This document shows, one piece after another, positions 8,937-19,257 of a stretch of 64,000 nucleotides of DNA. How positions within the stretch are numbered: the first letter of the stretch is position 1; each line of letters opens with the position of its first letter. Source of the stretch: JAILEN01 sp036723975 (GTDB taxonomy: Bacteria; Bacillota; Clostridia; Lachnospirales; Lachnospiraceae); the NCBI GenBank assembly GCA_036723975.1, contig DAIMGJ010000011.1, positions 11,569 to 75,568 on the forward strand, read 5' to 3'. Below the pieces are notes generated by a model, which was not told the DNA's origin, made no database searches, and saw nothing but the letters and a program-made list of their open reading frames with translations. Position numbers and translations under genes: made by a program.

Positions 8937-9005
8937 CGTTTTTCTTCTATTCCCTTCTAACTTCTTATTTCTGACAGGGCTTTTGCCCTCTTTTTACAAA
9001 ATCAT

Positions 9006-9518
9006 TTACAAAGGCTTATAGCCACCTTCTTCAATAAACCATTTATCATCCTCAAAATCATCGGGGTCGTCCTCTATACTGCCACCGAAGTTGTTGCCGT
9101 AATCTTCGATAAACTGCTCTATAGAGTCCGGATCTTCAAAATCATAATCGCCATACTCATCCAAAATAGAATCTGACAACGCAGTATTTCCCGTAAGAAT
9201 CACCCAAAAAGCTATGCAGGCAACCAGTGAAATAATGCCGGTAATCAAGCCCGCAATGGCAAGACCTTTTCCTTTTTTTGATTTCACAAGCTGTACGATA
9301 CCAAATATAATGGCAAGCGGTGCCGTAATATAGGTCAAACAGCTGCAGAAAAATACCATGGATACAATACCCAAAATCAAAGCAGCGATGCCAAAACCGT
9401 TGCCCGGTTCACTTCCGCCACCGTATGGGTTTTCCACAGTACCGCCATAAGGATTTTCTACCGTACCGGTATAAACTTTCTTTTCATTCTGATTTTCATC
9501 CTGAAAATAATCGCTCAT
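9006..9518 (-). CDS. DUF4190-type membrane protein
   Basis: 170 residues. The N-terminus holds a perfect GTVENPYG duplication (residues about 18-33) in a Gly/Pro-rich cytoplasmic lead. Two to three membrane segments follow (about 42-75 and 85-110) with the GIAALILGIVS and KGKGLAIAGLITGIISL pattern of DUF4190. A very acidic tail rich in Asp and Glu ends the protein. Such proteins are common in Firmicutes and have no known function. The gene lies 15 bp after the end of the next small membrane protein gene on the same strand, so both probably form one unit. Confidence 0.7.
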   Translation of the reverse strand: MSDYFQDENQNEKKVYTGTVENPYGGTVENPYGGGSEPGNGFGIAALILGIVSMVFFCSCLTYITAPLAIIFGIVQLVKSKKGKGLAIAGLITGIISLVACIAFWVILTGNTALSDSILDEYGDYDFEDPDSIEQFIEDYGNNFGGSIEDDPDDFEDDKWFIEEGGYKPL

Positions 9519-9533
9519 ATTTACTCTCGCTTT

Positions 9534-9836
9534 CTAATAAAATTCAATGGACTCAAATACCTCATTCCAATCTATGCTGTCATTCATTTGCAGTGTTCCG
9601 AAAAAAATAGCAAAGGCAATCGCGAACAAAATCATCATGCCCAGGTTAACGGCTCCCAGAATTCCTCCCACCGTTGCAATACGGTTCGGCTCAAATTGTT
9701 TTCTGTGATAAACAAATAGAATCACGGAGATAATTGCCAGCGGAATTCCGATATACAATCTGCAAATAAAGACATAAGACAATGTGGCGCTTATGAGAGT
9801 GGCAAGGCTTAGGTAAAAGTCTCTTCTTTCATTCAT
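9534..9836 (-). CDS. Small membrane protein, unknown
   Basis: About 100 residues with three predicted membrane segments. The ATG at 9836 (MNERRDFY) has GGAGG eight bases upstream; an upstream alternative start five codons earlier overlaps the ribosome site and is less likely. The segment pattern resembles the DUF4190/DUF4064 kind of small integral membrane protein and it probably works with, or duplicates the role of, the neighbour at 9006-9518. No function can be assigned. Confidence 0.65.
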   Translation of the reverse strand: MNERRDFYLSLATLISATLSYVFICRLYIGIPLAIISVILFVYHRKQFEPNRIATVGGILGAVNLGMMILFAIAFAIFFGTLQMNDSIDWNEVFESIEFY

Positions 9837-9901
9837 CCCTGCAACCTCCACATTATTTTAATCCACGATTTAGACTAGCATATTTCCACTTCAAGGGCAA
9901 G

Positions 9902-9928
9902 AAAAAAGGCACGAAAACCGTGCCTTTT
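9902..9928 (-). terminator. Intrinsic terminator after the lysophospholipase-like gene
   Basis: GGCACG and CGTGCC form a GC-rich stem around a 5-nt loop and are followed on the minus strand by six T. It lies about 40 bp after the hydrolase stop. Confidence 0.85.
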
Positions 9929-9965
9929 CCATAGGATTTTTCTTTTTTTTCAATTTTCCACAAAA

Positions 9966-10946
9966 TTAAAGATTTGACGCATAAAAATCTAGTACTTCTT
10001 CATAATACCGTTTACGATCTGCATCAAAGGCGTTAAAGATTTCATGCTTCGATGACGGATACACCTTTTTTTCGATGTTCGGATTGTTAGCTAAAAACTT
10101 ATTCTGTCCGCCGGGCTCCACCATGGTATCAAGTCCCGCTTGAAACAAAACGCAGGGCACTATGATTTTGTCTGCATTTTTAATCGCCTCATCCATAGCC
10201 TTTAAAGACTCTCTGCACCACTTGTAAGTGCCTCCGTTGGTTTGATAGTTTTTGTTTTTTATCTTTTCTTCAAACAAATACGCATGCCGCTTTTGTGACT
10301 GTGCAGAGCAGTTTGGATAGGTATTTATCCCATCAAATCCATGCTGTCCAGGTAGATATTTTTCATCCCATCCCGCAATCTTTGACCACAACGTCAGCAT
10401 TTTTACCACCACCGGTGATTTTCCTCGAAAATTCAGCTGAAGCATAGGTGACGACAAAACCGCCGCCTTTACTCCATTGGGATTTTGTTCCAAATACAGA
10501 CTGGCAATACAGCCACCCATGGAATGGGAATACAAAAACAGTTTTCCGGTTTTGGATTTTTGCTTTACCACCTCGTCAATAAAGATTTTCAGGTCATCTA
10601 CATAGGACTGGAACCGAAGCACATGAACTTTATCATGTTCTTCAATTTCCCGATAAGAAAGTCCATGTCCGCGATGTTCGATATAGAACACGGAATATCC
10701 GGCCTGATAATAATAGTAAAACATCTCATGATACTTGGGGAAATGCTCGGAAAATCCATGAGAAATCACGATTGTAGCCCGCTCATCCTCGTTTAGGGCA
10801 TAATAATAGTGAATATTTTTATCCTCATATCCTAAGAAATCACCCTGATCTATTTTGGAAAGAAACGGGATTACTTCCGCCTTCATGCGGCTTTCATAGT
10901 CATTGTCCCCAATCAAAAAATCCTTGTCCTTATAATCTCGTATCAT
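9966..10946 (-). CDS. Alpha/beta hydrolase, lysophospholipase or monoacylglycerol lipase type
   Basis: 326 residues. The fold shows the oxyanion-hole motif SHGFSEH near residue 80, the nucleophile elbow YSHSMGGCIAS (Ser near 143), an acid in FQAGLDTMVEP near 270 and the histidine in SSKHEIFN near 302. This is the serine hydrolase_4 group that includes PldB-like lysophospholipases and monoglyceride lipases. It lies 11 bp after the glycerophosphodiester phosphodiesterase gene on the same strand. The pair suggests phospholipid breakdown: deacylation here and head-group release by the neighbour. Cytoplasmic, as no signal peptide is seen. The exact substrate is inferred. Confidence 0.85.
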   Translation of the reverse strand: MIRDYKDKDFLIGDNDYESRMKAEVIPFLSKIDQGDFLGYEDKNIHYYYALNEDERATIVISHGFSEHFPKYHEMFYYYYQAGYSVFYIEHRGHGLSYREIEEHDKVHVLRFQSYVDDLKIFIDEVVKQKSKTGKLFLYSHSMGGCIASLYLEQNPNGVKAAVLSSPMLQLNFRGKSPVVVKMLTLWSKIAGWDEKYLPGQHGFDGINTYPNCSAQSQKRHAYLFEEKIKNKNYQTNGGTYKWCRESLKAMDEAIKNADKIIVPCVLFQAGLDTMVEPGGQNKFLANNPNIEKKVYPSSKHEIFNAFDADRKRYYEEVLDFYASNL

Positions 10947-10957
10947 AGGCTATCTCC

Positions 10958-11674
10958 CTATCTTCCAAGTACGCGCAATGCCATATCCGGATAATTGGTG
11001 ATTACGGAATCCACCTGTGCATCCATACACATTTTGACGTACTTTTCTTCATTTACAGTCCAAACGTGCAGCTTCAATCCTTTCTTTTTACACTCTTCCA
11101 CAAATCCCGGATACTGCAGGTTATACAGTGCCGGATGAAGTGCGTTTACCCCATGTTTTTCTCCGTAGGACGGCATATCAATAGGACCGTCGCCATACAA
11201 AAATCCAACAACGGTGCTTGGATCCAATTCATGAATCTTTTTTACCGTGTAATGGTTAAACGAAGAATAAAAGACTCTGTCTTCCATTCCAAACTCTTTT
11301 GTTAATGCCAAAAGTTTCTCTTCGATGGGATAGAACACCACACCTGTTTTAATCTCGATGTTGATGACAAGATTGGTAGGCTTTACCAGTTCAAATACCT
11401 CGCGCATCGTCGGAATGTCCGCATGCTCGTACTCTTTGTGGGTACGGTTATAGTTGAATTTGCGAAGTTCTTCCAATGTGTAGTCTTTTACCCATCCTTT
11501 TCCGTCTGAAGTCCGATCGATAGTCTCATCATGAATGACTACGATTTCTCCATCCTTTGTCATCTGAACATCAAGTTCAAATCCATCAGCCCCCATTTCA
11601 ATGGCCTTTTCAAAAGCCGGCATGGTATTTTCCGGAGCATATCCACTGGCTCCGCGATGTGCCAAAACTAACAT
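10958..11674 (-). CDS. Glycerophosphodiester phosphodiesterase
   Basis: 238 residues, the usual size of cytoplasmic UgpQ-like enzymes. It cleaves glycerophosphodiesters to glycerol 3-phosphate and an alcohol. The GDPD signature is complete: HRGASGYAPENT at residues 6-17, the metal ligands in ELDVQMTKDG near 38 and the catalytic HDET near 53. No signal peptide or membrane region is present. It is preceded by the MFS transporter gene and followed by a lysophospholipase-like gene, all on one strand with gaps under 20 bp, so one operon for salvage of lipid-derived or related compounds is likely. Confidence 0.92.
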   Translation of the reverse strand: MLVLAHRGASGYAPENTMPAFEKAIEMGADGFELDVQMTKDGEIVVIHDETIDRTSDGKGWVKDYTLEELRKFNYNRTHKEYEHADIPTMREVFELVKPTNLVINIEIKTGVVFYPIEEKLLALTKEFGMEDRVFYSSFNHYTVKKIHELDPSTVVGFLYGDGPIDMPSYGEKHGVNALHPALYNLQYPGFVEECKKKGLKLHVWTVNEEKYVKMCMDAQVDSVITNYPDMALRVLGR

Positions 11675-11693
11675 ATCTTACTCCTTCTTTCTG

Positions 11694-13031
11694 TTAATCA
11701 TCAAAATCAAAGGCTTCCAAGCCTGTTTTTCCTTCTTTGGTATCTCCATGTTTTACAAAATTCATGGTAATAAACGCAAGAATCATAAACGCAGCAGCAT
11801 AAACGAAGAATACCCCGTATCCCACATTATGCAGTAACCATCCGCATACAATCGGAGTTACAATCTGAGCAGTCATACTGAAGGTATAGTAATACCCGGT
11901 AAATCTACCCACATCGCTTCCCTTACACATTTCAAGTACCATAGGAAGTGAGTTTACGTTGATTGCCGCCCATGCCATACCGATGAATGCAAACAATATA
12001 TAAAGCCATGTTGCAAACTGATCGTTTCCAAATGTATAGAACAATCCGATTAAATAGCAGGTTGCCATAATGACAATACCACCAAGGATGGACTTTTTAC
12101 GGCCAATCTTTCCGGCCACAAATCCAACCGGAATATAAGACAAAATTGCGCCTGCATTTGCAATCAAAAGGCATTTAGAAGCTCCCCCCAATGCCATATT
12201 CCATTTTACGCTTGCATAAGTAGTAAACCAGGTTTCCACAGCATTGTAAGATATAAACCAAAGCGCAATGGAGAAAAGCAAGAACAATAAACTTCTTTTA
12301 ACTTCTTTTGGAAGCTCCTCATGTCCGCTTCCGTCATCCACTGCAAGGTTTTCTTCCGGATGAGCCGCCTCGTACTCCTCCATCTCCGCCATCAACTTCT
12401 TCTCGTTTACGGTCATCATTACCATAATCAAAGCAAAAATCATAATTCCCGCAACGATTAAGAAAATAAGAAAATAATTAATATGATCCAGTCCGTCCGT
12501 CTTCTTGGATGAATAAAGAACGGCTGCAAGAGCAAGATAAAGAATTCCGCCGACCGCACCCATAAGGTTGATGATGGCATTTCCCTGACTGCGGAATTTC
12601 TTCGGTGTTAAATCCGGCATCAAAGCAACAGCCGGGCTTCTGTATGTGCCCATTGCTACCAAAAGACATCCCAAAACACCAACAAACAACACAAGTTTTC
12701 CCGTTGATGGATTGGCGAAATAGCTGTTATCAATAAGCGGAATCAAAAGCATCAATACAACTGCTGCTATAGTTCCTGCTAAAATAAACGGTTTTCTGCG
12801 GCCCAGCGGGCTTTTGCATTTGTCGGAAATTGCCCCAAAAATCGGCAAAAGAAAAAGTCCCAATACGTTATCTGCCGCCATGATGACACCGCTGATGGTC
12901 TCACTCATGTGGAACGTATTTGTCAAAATGAGTGGCACGATGTTGTTGTACATCTGCCAGAATGCGCATATGGATAAGAATGCGAATCCAATTCGAATGG
13001 TTTGTCCAGGTCTAAATTTCATGTTTTTCAA
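11694..13031 (-). CDS. MFS transporter, GPH/sucrose-transporter-like
   Basis: 445 residues with about twelve membrane segments. The loop after the second segment carries GAISDKCKSPLGRRKPFI, the pattern of the GPH and SLC45/SUT groups of the major facilitator family, which move sugars and glycosides with cations. The central loop near residues 215-245 is acidic. The gene heads an apparent operon with a glycerophosphodiester phosphodiesterase and a lipase-like hydrolase, so glycosylated glycerol compounds are possible cargo, but this is guesswork from context. A palindrome lies in the divergent promoter region upstream. Confidence 0.85.
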   Translation of the reverse strand: MKNMKFRPGQTIRIGFAFLSICAFWQMYNNIVPLILTNTFHMSETISGVIMAADNVLGLFLLPIFGAISDKCKSPLGRRKPFILAGTIAAVVLMLLIPLIDNSYFANPSTGKLVLFVGVLGCLLVAMGTYRSPAVALMPDLTPKKFRSQGNAIINLMGAVGGILYLALAAVLYSSKKTDGLDHINYFLIFLIVAGIMIFALIMVMMTVNEKKLMAEMEEYEAAHPEENLAVDDGSGHEELPKEVKRSLLFLLFSIALWFISYNAVETWFTTYASVKWNMALGGASKCLLIANAGAILSYIPVGFVAGKIGRKKSILGGIVIMATCYLIGLFYTFGNDQFATWLYILFAFIGMAWAAINVNSLPMVLEMCKGSDVGRFTGYYYTFSMTAQIVTPIVCGWLLHNVGYGVFFVYAAAFMILAFITMNFVKHGDTKEGKTGLEAFDFDD

Positions 13032-13071
13032 GTACCCCCTAGTTTTATATTAAGTTTTCACCCTTTCTTCT

Positions 13072-13093
13072 GTGTGAAACTGCACATTCACAC
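13072..13093. promoter_or_regulatory. Palindromic operator candidate between MFS and hydrolase genes
   Basis: GTGTGAA-N8-TTCACAC is a perfect 7-bp inverted repeat centred about 50 bp upstream of the MFS gene and 145 bp before the plus-strand hydrolase. It lacks a T run and so is more likely a repressor site than a terminator. Confidence 0.4.
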
Positions 13094-13228
13094 GGTACTA
13101 TTGTAACACTTGTGGATTATCGTGAAAAGAAAAGTTTTTCTATTTTTTCATCTGTGATAAAATACTATTTAACTGACTATTGGGATTTTTTTAAACTAAT
13201 AAATCGCTACTTACAGCAAAGGAGCATA

Positions 13229-13897
13229 ATGTACATTCAACTTAATTCACAGATTATTTACTATGAACATATGGGAAGTGGAGAAAAGACGCTGCTTCTT
13301 CTTCACGGAAACGGAGAAGATCATACGATTTTTAACGAGTTATGTGAGGCTTTAGAGCCGCACTTTGATATCTATGCCATTGATTCCAGAGGGCAGGGAT
13401 TATCTGCCACGCCAAACGAATACCACTATGAGGATATGGCACAGGATGTGTTAAATCTGATTGAAGCACTTTCCTTAAAAGATGTGGCGGTATTTGGTTT
13501 TTCGGATGGAGGTATCATCGCTCTTTTGGCAGAGATAATGTCACCCGGAACTTTCTCCCATATCATTACCGCCGGGGCAAATACCAATCCAAATGCATTG
13601 AGTTTTCATTGCAGGAAGGAAATTAAAAGAGAGTTTAAGAACACACAAAGTGCCCTTATAAAAATGATGTTGGATGAGCCGAATATTACAGACAATGAAT
13701 TAAAAACCATTTCCTGTCCGGTCCTCTTATTCGGAGGACAAAAGGATCTGGTTGTCCCGAAAGAATTCGATCATATGAACAAACTAATTGAAGGAAGCAC
13801 CCTTGCCATCTTAAAAGGGGAGGACCACGGAAGCTATGTCATTCACTCTTCCGCATTAGCTCCGGAAATTCGATCCTTTGTTCTTGGAATAGAATAA
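13229..13897 (+). CDS. Alpha/beta hydrolase
   Basis: About 222 residues from the ATG at 13229, which has AAAGGAG just upstream. The frame is open 39 codons further up, but that stretch has no ribosome site and a composition unlike protein. The oxyanion region LLLHGNGEDHT, the nucleophile elbow VFGFSDGGIIAL (Ser in GFSDGG), an acid near GGQKDLVVP and the late histidine in GEDHGSYV make a complete catalytic triad. It resembles carboxylesterase or BioH-like hydrolases of unknown substrate. It is transcribed away from the MFS operon. Confidence 0.85.
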   Translation: MYIQLNSQIIYYEHMGSGEKTLLLLHGNGEDHTIFNELCEALEPHFDIYAIDSRGQGLSATPNEYHYEDMAQDVLNLIEALSLKDVAVFGFSDGGIIALLAEIMSPGTFSHIITAGANTNPNALSFHCRKEIKREFKNTQSALIKMMLDEPNITDNELKTISCPVLLFGGQKDLVVPKEFDHMNKLIEGSTLAILKGEDHGSYVIHSSALAPEIRSFVLGIE

Positions 13898-13966
13898 TAT
13901 GTTTTTTGAAAGCGTTTAGTTCTATTTGTTAACTTTAGATTAAACTTTACAATAGGTTGATATCAC

Positions 13967-14746
13967 ATGAGATTAGATAAATATTTATCCGATATGGGGG
14001 TTGCTACCCGTAGCGAATCAAAGAAAATTATTAAGGCCGGCCGTATTACCGTTGATGGTGAAGTAATCACGGATCCGGCTTTTCACGTATCCGATACACA
14101 CAGTGTATCCTTTGATGGCACTCCCCTTTCCTACCGGGAGCATATCTATTATATGTTAAACAAGCCCCAGGGAGTCATCACCGCCACAAAGGACAATTCC
14201 AAGAAAACAATTCTTGATTTAATAAATCAAAAAGACAGGATTCGGGAATTATTTCCGGTAGGTCGATTGGATAAAGATACGGAAGGTCTCCTTTTGATTA
14301 CCGATGACGGAGCATTGGCTCATGAATTGCTTTCACCAAAGAAGCACGTGGATAAAACCTATCGCGCCATTGTCACCGGCGAAGTCACACAGGAAGACAT
14401 AGTTTCCTTTGCTAAAGGATTGGAAATAGATGGCGGAGAAATATGTTTACCCGCTTTGTTGATTGTAGAATCAACCACGCTTCTTAAGCATCTTTCAGCA
14501 GAATATCACAAGAAATTTCCGCCAAAATCCGAAGGAACTCTTGCACCGGACGACACCTTGTCCTTTATTCGCATTACCATTCGCGAAGGCAAGTATCATC
14601 AAATCAAACGTATGTGTAAACGGTGCGGGCATGAAGTCTTATATTTAAAAAGACTCACCATGGGTCCATTAACCCTTGATGAGTCTCTGCCTCTCGGCGC
14701 CTACCGTCCGCTAACGTCGGAAGAGGTTTCTGATCTTAAATCTTAA
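13967..14746 (+). CDS. RsuA/RluB/RluE-family rRNA pseudouridine synthase
   Basis: 259 residues. An S4 RNA-binding domain covers roughly residues 1-50, followed by the catalytic domain with GRLDKDTEGLLLITDDG; the catalytic aspartate is Asp102. The architecture matches 16S rRNA pseudouridine-516 synthase RsuA more than RluB, and YtzG-like proteins of Firmicutes. A loop insertion near residues 175-195 (SAEYHKKFPPKSEG) is longer than in the E. coli enzyme. The exact uridine modified is not certain from sequence. Confidence 0.9.
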   Translation: MRLDKYLSDMGVATRSESKKIIKAGRITVDGEVITDPAFHVSDTHSVSFDGTPLSYREHIYYMLNKPQGVITATKDNSKKTILDLINQKDRIRELFPVGRLDKDTEGLLLITDDGALAHELLSPKKHVDKTYRAIVTGEVTQEDIVSFAKGLEIDGGEICLPALLIVESTTLLKHLSAEYHKKFPPKSEGTLAPDDTLSFIRITIREGKYHQIKRMCKRCGHEVLYLKRLTMGPLTLDESLPLGAYRPLTSEEVSDLKS

Positions 14747-14771
14747 CTCCTGCTTCCGCAGGGATTCATAA

Positions 14772-16424
14772 TTACAATCCGAAACATCCACCACCGATAA
14801 ACTCTCGAATCAAAGAGTTATTGGCAATGTCTTCCGTCGGCATGGGAAGGACATAATCCAACAGTTTTAACAAACGATTGGCTTCCGCATACTGTTCCAT
14901 AGACGGGTCAATCGCATATAATTGCGGCTGGCAATAAGTTTTTAATACCGCCATTTCATAAATCAACGCTGAATTAAACATGGCATCTGCATCTTCCTGG
15001 AAGGGGAAGATATTCTTTTCTTCGCCCCGTCTTACAGAATCCCACATGGAAATCGTACCTGCAGCTGAGGTTCCTCTTGTTCGTGCATCTCGCACAATAC
15101 GTCGAATCAGTCGTCCGTCTGTGGTCGGAAGCGGATTATGCTCATCGATGGAAAGCTGCGTCAATGCCGAAATATAAATCTTAAACTTCGATTCCTTCGG
15201 CAATGCATAGGACAACTTTTCATTTAGTCCGTGAATTCCTTCGATGACGAGCACATCATCTTTTCCAAGCTGCATATAGCGATCCCGATACTCTCTTTTT
15301 CCGGTTTTAAAGTTAAAATTCGGAAGAAGTGTGCGTTCTCCGTTTAAAAGCTTTTGCATATCGGAGTTAAACAGTTCGATATCCAATCCCTCCAGCGCCT
15401 CAAAGTCCTTTTCTCCAAACTCATCCAAGGGCATCTGGTCACGGTTTTTGTAATAATCATCCAACGGGAATGGATGCGGATTTAAGCCTCTGGCCTTCAA
15501 CTGTGTGGACAGGCGATGGGAAAACGTGGTCTTTCCGGAAGAAGATGGTCCCGCAATCATAATAAACTTGCGATTTGGATCAGAAATAATCTCCTTTGCC
15601 AAAGAACCGATTTGCTCTTCCATTAAGGCTTCCTGTGCCAATATAATCTCTCTGGATTTTCCGGCTGCGATTGCGTCATTCAATGCTCCCACCGTGGGAA
15701 CTTCCATTAAACGACCCCAATCAGAAGATGCCTTTAACGTATGGAACAGCTTCACCGCCGGGTCAAAATCCAAAAGTTTATACGGGTCCTTCTTCGAAGG
15801 ATACAAAAGCATAAAGCCATCTTCAAATTTCTTAATATCAAAGGTATGCAGATATCCGGTTGACGGAACCATAAATCCGTAGAAATAGTCATAATAATGA
15901 TCGATTTCATACACATTGATATTGGAACTGGTTCTGTACCGAAGAAGTCGCTCCTTATCCTTATACCCTGCTTTTTTAAAGTAGGAAGCGGCCTGCGACG
16001 TCTTTAGCATAATCTTGCCAAGCGAAATATCCTTTGAAACCAGCTCATCCATGGTCGCTTTTATTTTGGAAACCAGCTCATCTGTTACTTCTCTTCCATC
16101 GGATAGCTTGCAAAAATATCCGTCTCCCAAAGAAAACATTACTCTGGCATCCGCATCCGGATCAATATCAAAAAGTGCCCGTTCCATTAAGAATATCAAA
16201 CTACGCTGATAGGTGCGTCGTCCGTTCTTATCGTAAGTCGTTATGAACTTAATCTCTCCGTCTCTGTCGGCAGTTTTGAAAAGTTCAACAAACTTTCCGT
16301 TCACTTCACAAAGGACAATATCCTTAAAGTGCTCAAAATCCAACTGTTTGGCAATTTCTAAGTAGGTTATGCCTGCTTCGTATTCGTATTCTTTTCCATC
16401 ATACGTAATCTTTATCTTCTCCAT
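14772..16424 (-). CDS. Uridine-kinase-like nucleoside kinase with TGS domain
   Basis: 550 residues. The N-terminus (1-60) is a TGS domain like that of threonyl-tRNA synthetase, followed by a region similar to the ThrRS editing part. The C-terminal half is a phosphoribulokinase/uridine kinase domain with the P-loop GPSSSGKTTFSHRL near residues 292-305 and DDYYKNRDQMP downstream. This fused form is widespread in Clostridia and is annotated as nucleoside or uridine kinase. It probably phosphorylates uridine or cytidine; the reason for the TGS part is unknown. It lies just downstream of the nif3-like gene on the same strand. Confidence 0.88.
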   Translation of the reverse strand: MEKIKITYDGKEYEYEAGITYLEIAKQLDFEHFKDIVLCEVNGKFVELFKTADRDGEIKFITTYDKNGRRTYQRSLIFLMERALFDIDPDADARVMFSLGDGYFCKLSDGREVTDELVSKIKATMDELVSKDISLGKIMLKTSQAASYFKKAGYKDKERLLRYRTSSNINVYEIDHYYDYFYGFMVPSTGYLHTFDIKKFEDGFMLLYPSKKDPYKLLDFDPAVKLFHTLKASSDWGRLMEVPTVGALNDAIAAGKSREIILAQEALMEEQIGSLAKEIISDPNRKFIMIAGPSSSGKTTFSHRLSTQLKARGLNPHPFPLDDYYKNRDQMPLDEFGEKDFEALEGLDIELFNSDMQKLLNGERTLLPNFNFKTGKREYRDRYMQLGKDDVLVIEGIHGLNEKLSYALPKESKFKIYISALTQLSIDEHNPLPTTDGRLIRRIVRDARTRGTSAAGTISMWDSVRRGEEKNIFPFQEDADAMFNSALIYEMAVLKTYCQPQLYAIDPSMEQYAEANRLLKLLDYVLPMPTEDIANNSLIREFIGGGCFGL

Positions 16425-16464
16425 AGCAAACCCTCCAAGTCAAAATATTTAATCGTGATATAAT

Positions 16465-17256
16465 TTATTCGCTTAACCAATATGGCATTTTCTTTTCTTC
16501 CGTATAGATGTCCAATGCGGTTTTTCCTTTTAAGAACATGGATATATGTTCAATAAAAATATGCTCGATTCCGTAGTGCCCCGCATCAACAATGGAAAGT
16601 CCCTGTGCCTCCGCATCAATACCGCTGTGATGATCAATATCTCCGGTAATCAGCACATCTGCCCCCGCCTTAAGTGCAGTGGATATTTCGCTTTTCCCGG
16701 ACCCCGGTGAAATCGCAATCGTTCCTACAATCTGATCTGCATCTCCGTACACGCGTACATAGGGAAGTCCAAAGCTTTCTCTGACTTTCTTTGCATACTC
16801 CCCTAAAGTTACAGGTTCATTTAACAAAGACCCGATTCTTCCGATTCCCATATTGACATCTTCTTTCCCGTCAATGGCAACCGGATCCAATGCAATGGTA
16901 TGATCCAATCCCAGCTTTTGCTCTGCCAAAAAGCCCATGCGATGAATATCAAAATTGGTATGCATGGCAAAACAAGCAATCTTGTTCTGAATCAACTTCA
17001 TCACACGCTCGCCCACATAATCTGTCGCCACCACACGATTGAGATTCGAAAAAATCAACGGATGATGGGTAATAATCATATCTACGTCCTTCTCGATGGC
17101 GTGATTGATAACTTCATCTGTGGCATCCAGCGCAATGTAAACGCTTTTTACTTCCCAATCTCCGTCGCCAACCAAAAGACCGACGTTGTCCCAATCAAGC
17201 GCATCTTTTGAAGGTGCGTCGGCTTCTAAAAGTTCAATTAATTCAGATACTTTCAT
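16465..17256 (-). CDS. Nif3-like dinuclear metal centre protein (YqfO family)
   Basis: 263 residues, the short form without the PII-like insert. Metal ligands are visible in ITHHPLIF near residues 61-68 and in the C-terminal GHYGIEHIF block near 225. Members form hexameric toroids with two metals per subunit; some act as GTP cyclohydrolase I type 2 but most are uncharacterised. It follows trmK by 8 bp, the standard Firmicutes order rpoD-trmK-yqfO. Confidence 0.92.
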   Translation of the reverse strand: MKVSELIELLEADAPSKDALDWDNVGLLVGDGDWEVKSVYIALDATDEVINHAIEKDVDMIITHHPLIFSNLNRVVATDYVGERVMKLIQNKIACFAMHTNFDIHRMGFLAEQKLGLDHTIALDPVAIDGKEDVNMGIGRIGSLLNEPVTLGEYAKKVRESFGLPYVRVYGDADQIVGTIAISPGSGKSEISTALKAGADVLITGDIDHHSGIDAEAQGLSIVDAGHYGIEHIFIEHISMFLKGKTALDIYTEEKKMPYWLSE

Positions 17257-17264
17257 ATGGCCCC

Positions 17265-17981
17265 CTACTCATAATACGATAATGCTGTTTTAATCATCTT
17301 AAGTTTTTCTTGTATCTCTGCTATTCTCTCGTTAGCCCTCTCACTATTTGACGCTTCAATCTGCTCCAGCGTATCTTCCCATACTTTTTGTTCCTTTAAA
17401 AGGAACTCCTTAAGCATCGGATTCTTTTGTTGAAGCGTGTGTCCACCATATGCAAACTCCACATCAGAAGTGAGATTGTAACCCTTGGATGCAAACTCTG
17501 AAGTCCTTGGGCATACCCTCATGGGGAAATAGTACTTTCCTTCGTCGAGGACGCATTCTTCTTCCAAAAGCAAATAGCCTTCCTCCATCAAAAAGCGTCG
17601 AAAATGCGGGATATCCGACTGCGGTTGAAGAATCAACTCCTTACAGCAGGCGGCCACATCATGCCCTTTTTTAAGGATTTCTTCCATCAACGGACCTCCC
17701 ATACCGGCAATGATTACGGTATCCGCCTCCTTTGGAGAAAGTTTTTCCAACCCATCCGATAAGCGAAACGTTATCTTATCTTCCAAGCAATATGCCGAAA
17801 CATTTTCTTTCGCTTTGCTAAGCGGCCCCGGGCGTACATCCATAGCAATTGCGCATTCCTTTTTTCCGGACTGCACCAAATAAATGGATAAATAGCCATG
17901 ATCGCAGCCGATATCCGCCACAACACCGCCTTTGGAACATAAGTCGGCATTTACTTGCATTCGTTTTGATAAAGTCACCAT
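17265..17981 (-). CDS. trmK: tRNA (adenine-22-N1)-methyltransferase
   Basis: 238 residues. The SAM-binding motif I is GGVVADIGCDHGYLSIYL near residues 18-35 and the family motif IIAGMGGPLMEEIL lies near 90-103. A C-terminal coiled coil is formed by EQIEASNSERANERIAEIQE. TrmK methylates A22 in certain tRNAs. The gene starts one base after the rpoD stop, in the conserved order rpoD-trmK-nif3. Confidence 0.93.
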   Translation of the reverse strand: MVTLSKRMQVNADLCSKGGVVADIGCDHGYLSIYLVQSGKKECAIAMDVRPGPLSKAKENVSAYCLEDKITFRLSDGLEKLSPKEADTVIIAGMGGPLMEEILKKGHDVAACCKELILQPQSDIPHFRRFLMEEGYLLLEEECVLDEGKYYFPMRVCPRTSEFASKGYNLTSDVEFAYGGHTLQQKNPMLKEFLLKEQKVWEDTLEQIEASNSERANERIAEIQEKLKMIKTALSYYE

Positions 17982-17982
17982 T

Positions 17983-19239
<1,257 letters not shown>

Positions 19240-19257
19240 ATATTTGTCCTCTTTCTC

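Noticed and set aside
8970..8996. Hairpin AGGGC-TTTT-GCCCT with T run in the plus direction before ileS
   Set aside because: No plus-strand gene ends here and on the minus strand there is no T run, so it is not called as the terminator of a gene.
8937..9005. Possible T-box leader of ileS
   Set aside because: Too short and no T-box core sequence or specifier hairpin is visible.
13112..13228. N-terminal extension of the plus-strand hydrolase
   Set aside because: The ATG at 13229 has a good ribosome site and matches the family start; the upstream codons overlap the likely promoter.
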